Origin: Planctomycetota bacterium
GTDB lineage: Bacteria; Planctomycetota; Planctomycetia; Planctomycetales; Planctomycetaceae
Length of the DNA stretch: 6,696 nucleotides
Assembly: GCA_023429275.1 (NCBI GenBank)
Contig: JAEYWB010000416.1
Location: 1 to 6,696 of the forward strand
Reading direction: 5' to 3'
Shown here: in pieces, positions 5,174-6,696 of the stretch
Position numbering within the stretch: position 1 is the first letter of the stretch
Layout: every line of letters begins with the position of its first letter
Notes under the pieces: model-generated
Seen by the model: only the letters and a program-made list of their open reading frames with translations
What the model was told of the DNA's origin: nothing
Databases searched by the model: none
Translations under genes and position numbers: made by a program

Positions 5174-6696
5174 TCACTCCAGAACGTGTTCCACCTTTGA
5201 TCGAAGGCCCCAGTCGTCGGTCAGGGCCTTCAGGGCCTGGTAATACTGATTTCCGCCGGGATGGATGCGGAACGTGACGGTCGGCAGCCAGTAGAAGCTG
5301 GCGGGAGGCCGGCCCCACTTTCCGACATGTCCATCGAGTGTGTACGCAAGGCGGTCCTTGAGTTCGCGGTAGGCGGTCCCCTCGCGCAGGCTGATTTCGG
5401 GTTCGTCCTCGAGGAAGACCCCCTGCTCTTTGATCTCGATCGTCACGCTTCGTTCGAGAGCGATCGAGCCGTCGTGATCAGGTGTGCCCCAGCGACGGTC
5501 GGCCGGTTTTCCCTTAGCATTCGGATCCCCCTGCCCGATCGCACGCAGATTCCGCGGGACCGGCATTCCCTCGGGCGGGGCGGATTCGGAAGGAGGACCT
5601 GCGGAGCCACCTCCGAACGGCGAATGGGCATTCCCCCCGAACGGCGACGTCGCACCGTCGGACGATCCGGACGGACCTGGTCCATAAGGTGTCCCCGAAC
5701 CCGACGTCGCTCCAGGACCGGTTGTTGCGCCAGTTGCAGCACCTCCGCCGGCTCCGGCTCCAGTTCCTGTGAATCGGCGTCCCGTTCCGGGGCGTGCACC
5801 GTCAGACGGTCCCGGGCTTCCGGCAGACGAATCCTCTGAGTCTTCCGGGCCGGATGGGGCCTGCGTCAACCTTCCAAAGGGATTGCCCTGTGAGGCTGAC
5901 TCGGCAAAGGGATCAAGTCCGCCCGGTGAATCCGGAGCGCTCGCGGGACCGCCGCTGCCATCCGGGAGTCGCGTCCGGGGGGCTCCGACTCCGCCAGCCG
6001 ATGTCCCGCCCGTTTGCGGTCCTGCGGATCCGCCGGAAGGAGAGCCGGCGGGTTGCGACGTCTGCCCCGGGCCACCGGACACTTTCGATCCCGGGCGACC
6101 CGACTCACCGGACGCGAGGCTCCGGCTGTTGATAGGACCGGTCCCCTGGGGAAGGACAGTCTCGTCAGAGGGCTTTTCGTTGTCGTGCCAGGGGTGCAGG
6201 TCCCCGTGAGAACCCGAGGCGGGCGGACGCCCTCCACCGGACGTGGATCCGAGACGCGGACCACTGCTCCCCTGAAAGGTGCGTGTGCCGGGAAGGATTC
6301 GATGATCATTCGGCGACGGCTGGCGGCCCAGCGGGGGGGAGGCGTCATCAGGGCCTCCCGGGCCGTTGCCTGTCCCGCGTGGATCGGTGGACGCCAGCTC
6401 TTCTTCACTGGGCATGCCGGATGGCAACCCACCCGGTTTGTACTGGCCTGGTGAGACCGAATCCGGGAACTCACCCGACCCGGCCCCCGTTCCGCGGCCC
6501 CCTCGCGGTGCTCCGCGGCCGAACTCCGTTCCCGGCTCGCCCGAACCTGCCGGGCCGGATGCCGAGCCTTGCCCAGGGGCAAGACCCGCTCCCGGTCCAC
6601 GAGCGGCGGACTGGAATGGAGTCGGTTCGCCCGAGGCGATGTTCTTCGGGTCGCGCCGCCATCGCTGGCCGCCGACGACGACGGACGCGTCGAGGT
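5174..6696 (-). CDS. Partial protein with a long Pro/Gly/Ser-rich region and a conserved C-terminal domain; partner of the ExbD-like protein
   Basis: The frame is open from the right edge to the stop at 5174-5176, giving 506 residues with the N-terminus missing. The first residues (LDASVVVGGQRWRRDPKN) look like the end of a folded domain. Then about 340 residues are almost entirely Pro, Gly, Ser, Ala, Thr and Asp with no hydrophobic core, surely disordered. The final ~130 residues (bases 5177-5566) are folded in character: RRWGTPDHDGSIALERSVTI, EIKEQGVFLEDEPEISL, GRPPASFYWLPTVTFRIHPG and GNQYYQALKALTDDWGL, ending in KVEHVLE. I recall similar C-terminal domains in planctomycete hypothetical proteins. 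Its last 35 residues share a pattern with the end of the next gene (LxTxTFxIxP, then Y and L), arguing for a joint function. No membrane helix is seen in this part. The TTG at 6427 is an unlikely start because the same composition continues beyond it. Function unknown; probably an envelope partner protein. Confidence 0.75.
   Translation of the reverse strand, partial: LDASVVVGGQRWRRDPKNIASGEPTPFQSAARGPGAGLAPGQGSASGPAGSGEPGTEFGRGAPRGGRGTGAGSGEFPDSVSPGQYKPGGLPSGMPSEEELASTDPRGTGNGPGGPDDASPPLGRQPSPNDHRILPGTRTFQGSSGPRLGSTSGGGRPPASGSHGDLHPWHDNEKPSDETVLPQGTGPINSRSLASGESGRPGSKVSGGPGQTSQPAGSPSGGSAGPQTGGTSAGGVGAPRTRLPDGSGGPASAPDSPGGLDPFAESASQGNPFGRLTQAPSGPEDSEDSSAGSPGPSDGARPGTGRRFTGTGAGAGGGAATGATTGPGATSGSGTPYGPGPSGSSDGATSPFGGNAHSPFGGGSAGPPSESAPPEGMPVPRNLRAIGQGDPNAKGKPADRRWGTPDHDGSIALERSVTIEIKEQGVFLEDEPEISLREGTAYRELKDRLAYTLDGHVGKWGRPPASFYWLPTVTFRIHPGGNQYYQALKALTDDWGLRSKVEHVLE

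Noticed and set aside
5769..6454. Plus-strand frames of 112-146 residues opposite the low-complexity gene
   Set aside because: They mirror the Pro/Gly-rich sequence and have no independent features.

Overview
The window is GC-rich and most likely chromosomal DNA of a planctomycete. Three things suggest this: a pair of genes encoding envelope-type proteins of a kind I associate with planctomycetes (an ExbD/MotB-like membrane protein beside a protein with a very long Pro/Gly/Ser-rich region), mostly absent Shine-Dalgarno sequences, and a recombinase tail that recalls planctomycete site-specific recombinases. This assignment is inference; no rRNA or other marker gene is present.

Layout. Positions 1-210 hold the 3' end of a site-specific recombinase on the + strand, apparently broken by a frameshift near 80-84. 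Its coding sequence runs into the 3' half of a tRNA-Pro(CGG) gene on the minus strand (192-266). A mobile element therefore seems to have inserted at this tRNA, with its body to the left of the window. A hairpin inside the recombinase tail (149-176) doubles as a likely terminator for the tRNA. On the + strand follow a RdgB/HAM1-type dITP/XTP pyrophosphatase (574-1185) and, 41 bases later, a small protein resembling a stand-alone tandem Clp N-domain (1227-1748). The latter overlaps tail to tail with a minus-strand FtsW-like SEDS glycosyltransferase gene (1724-2893, possibly starting at 3004). After a spacer comes a small secreted beta-rich protein (3687-3268, minus).

The right half carries two minus-strand genes in tandem: a partial gene running off the right edge (5174 to >6696) and, downstream of it, a gene for a 376-residue membrane protein (3941-5071). 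The second has an N-terminal helix with an acidic residue like ExbD/TolR/MotB, then a coiled coil. Both proteins end in a short segment with a shared pattern (L-x-T-x-T-F-x-I-x-P, then Y and L), so they look like partners in one trans-envelope assembly. This is the best candidate for a poorly described system here. Its expected MotA/TolQ/ExbB-like motor subunit would lie beyond the right edge. The 102-base gap between the two genes contains four exact tandem copies of a 7-base unit.

Functionally the genes are a mix: nucleotide-pool cleaning (RdgB), cell-wall polymerisation (FtsW-like), envelope proteins, and a scar of a mobile element at a tRNA. No CRISPR array, riboswitch, rRNA or insertion sequence was seen.
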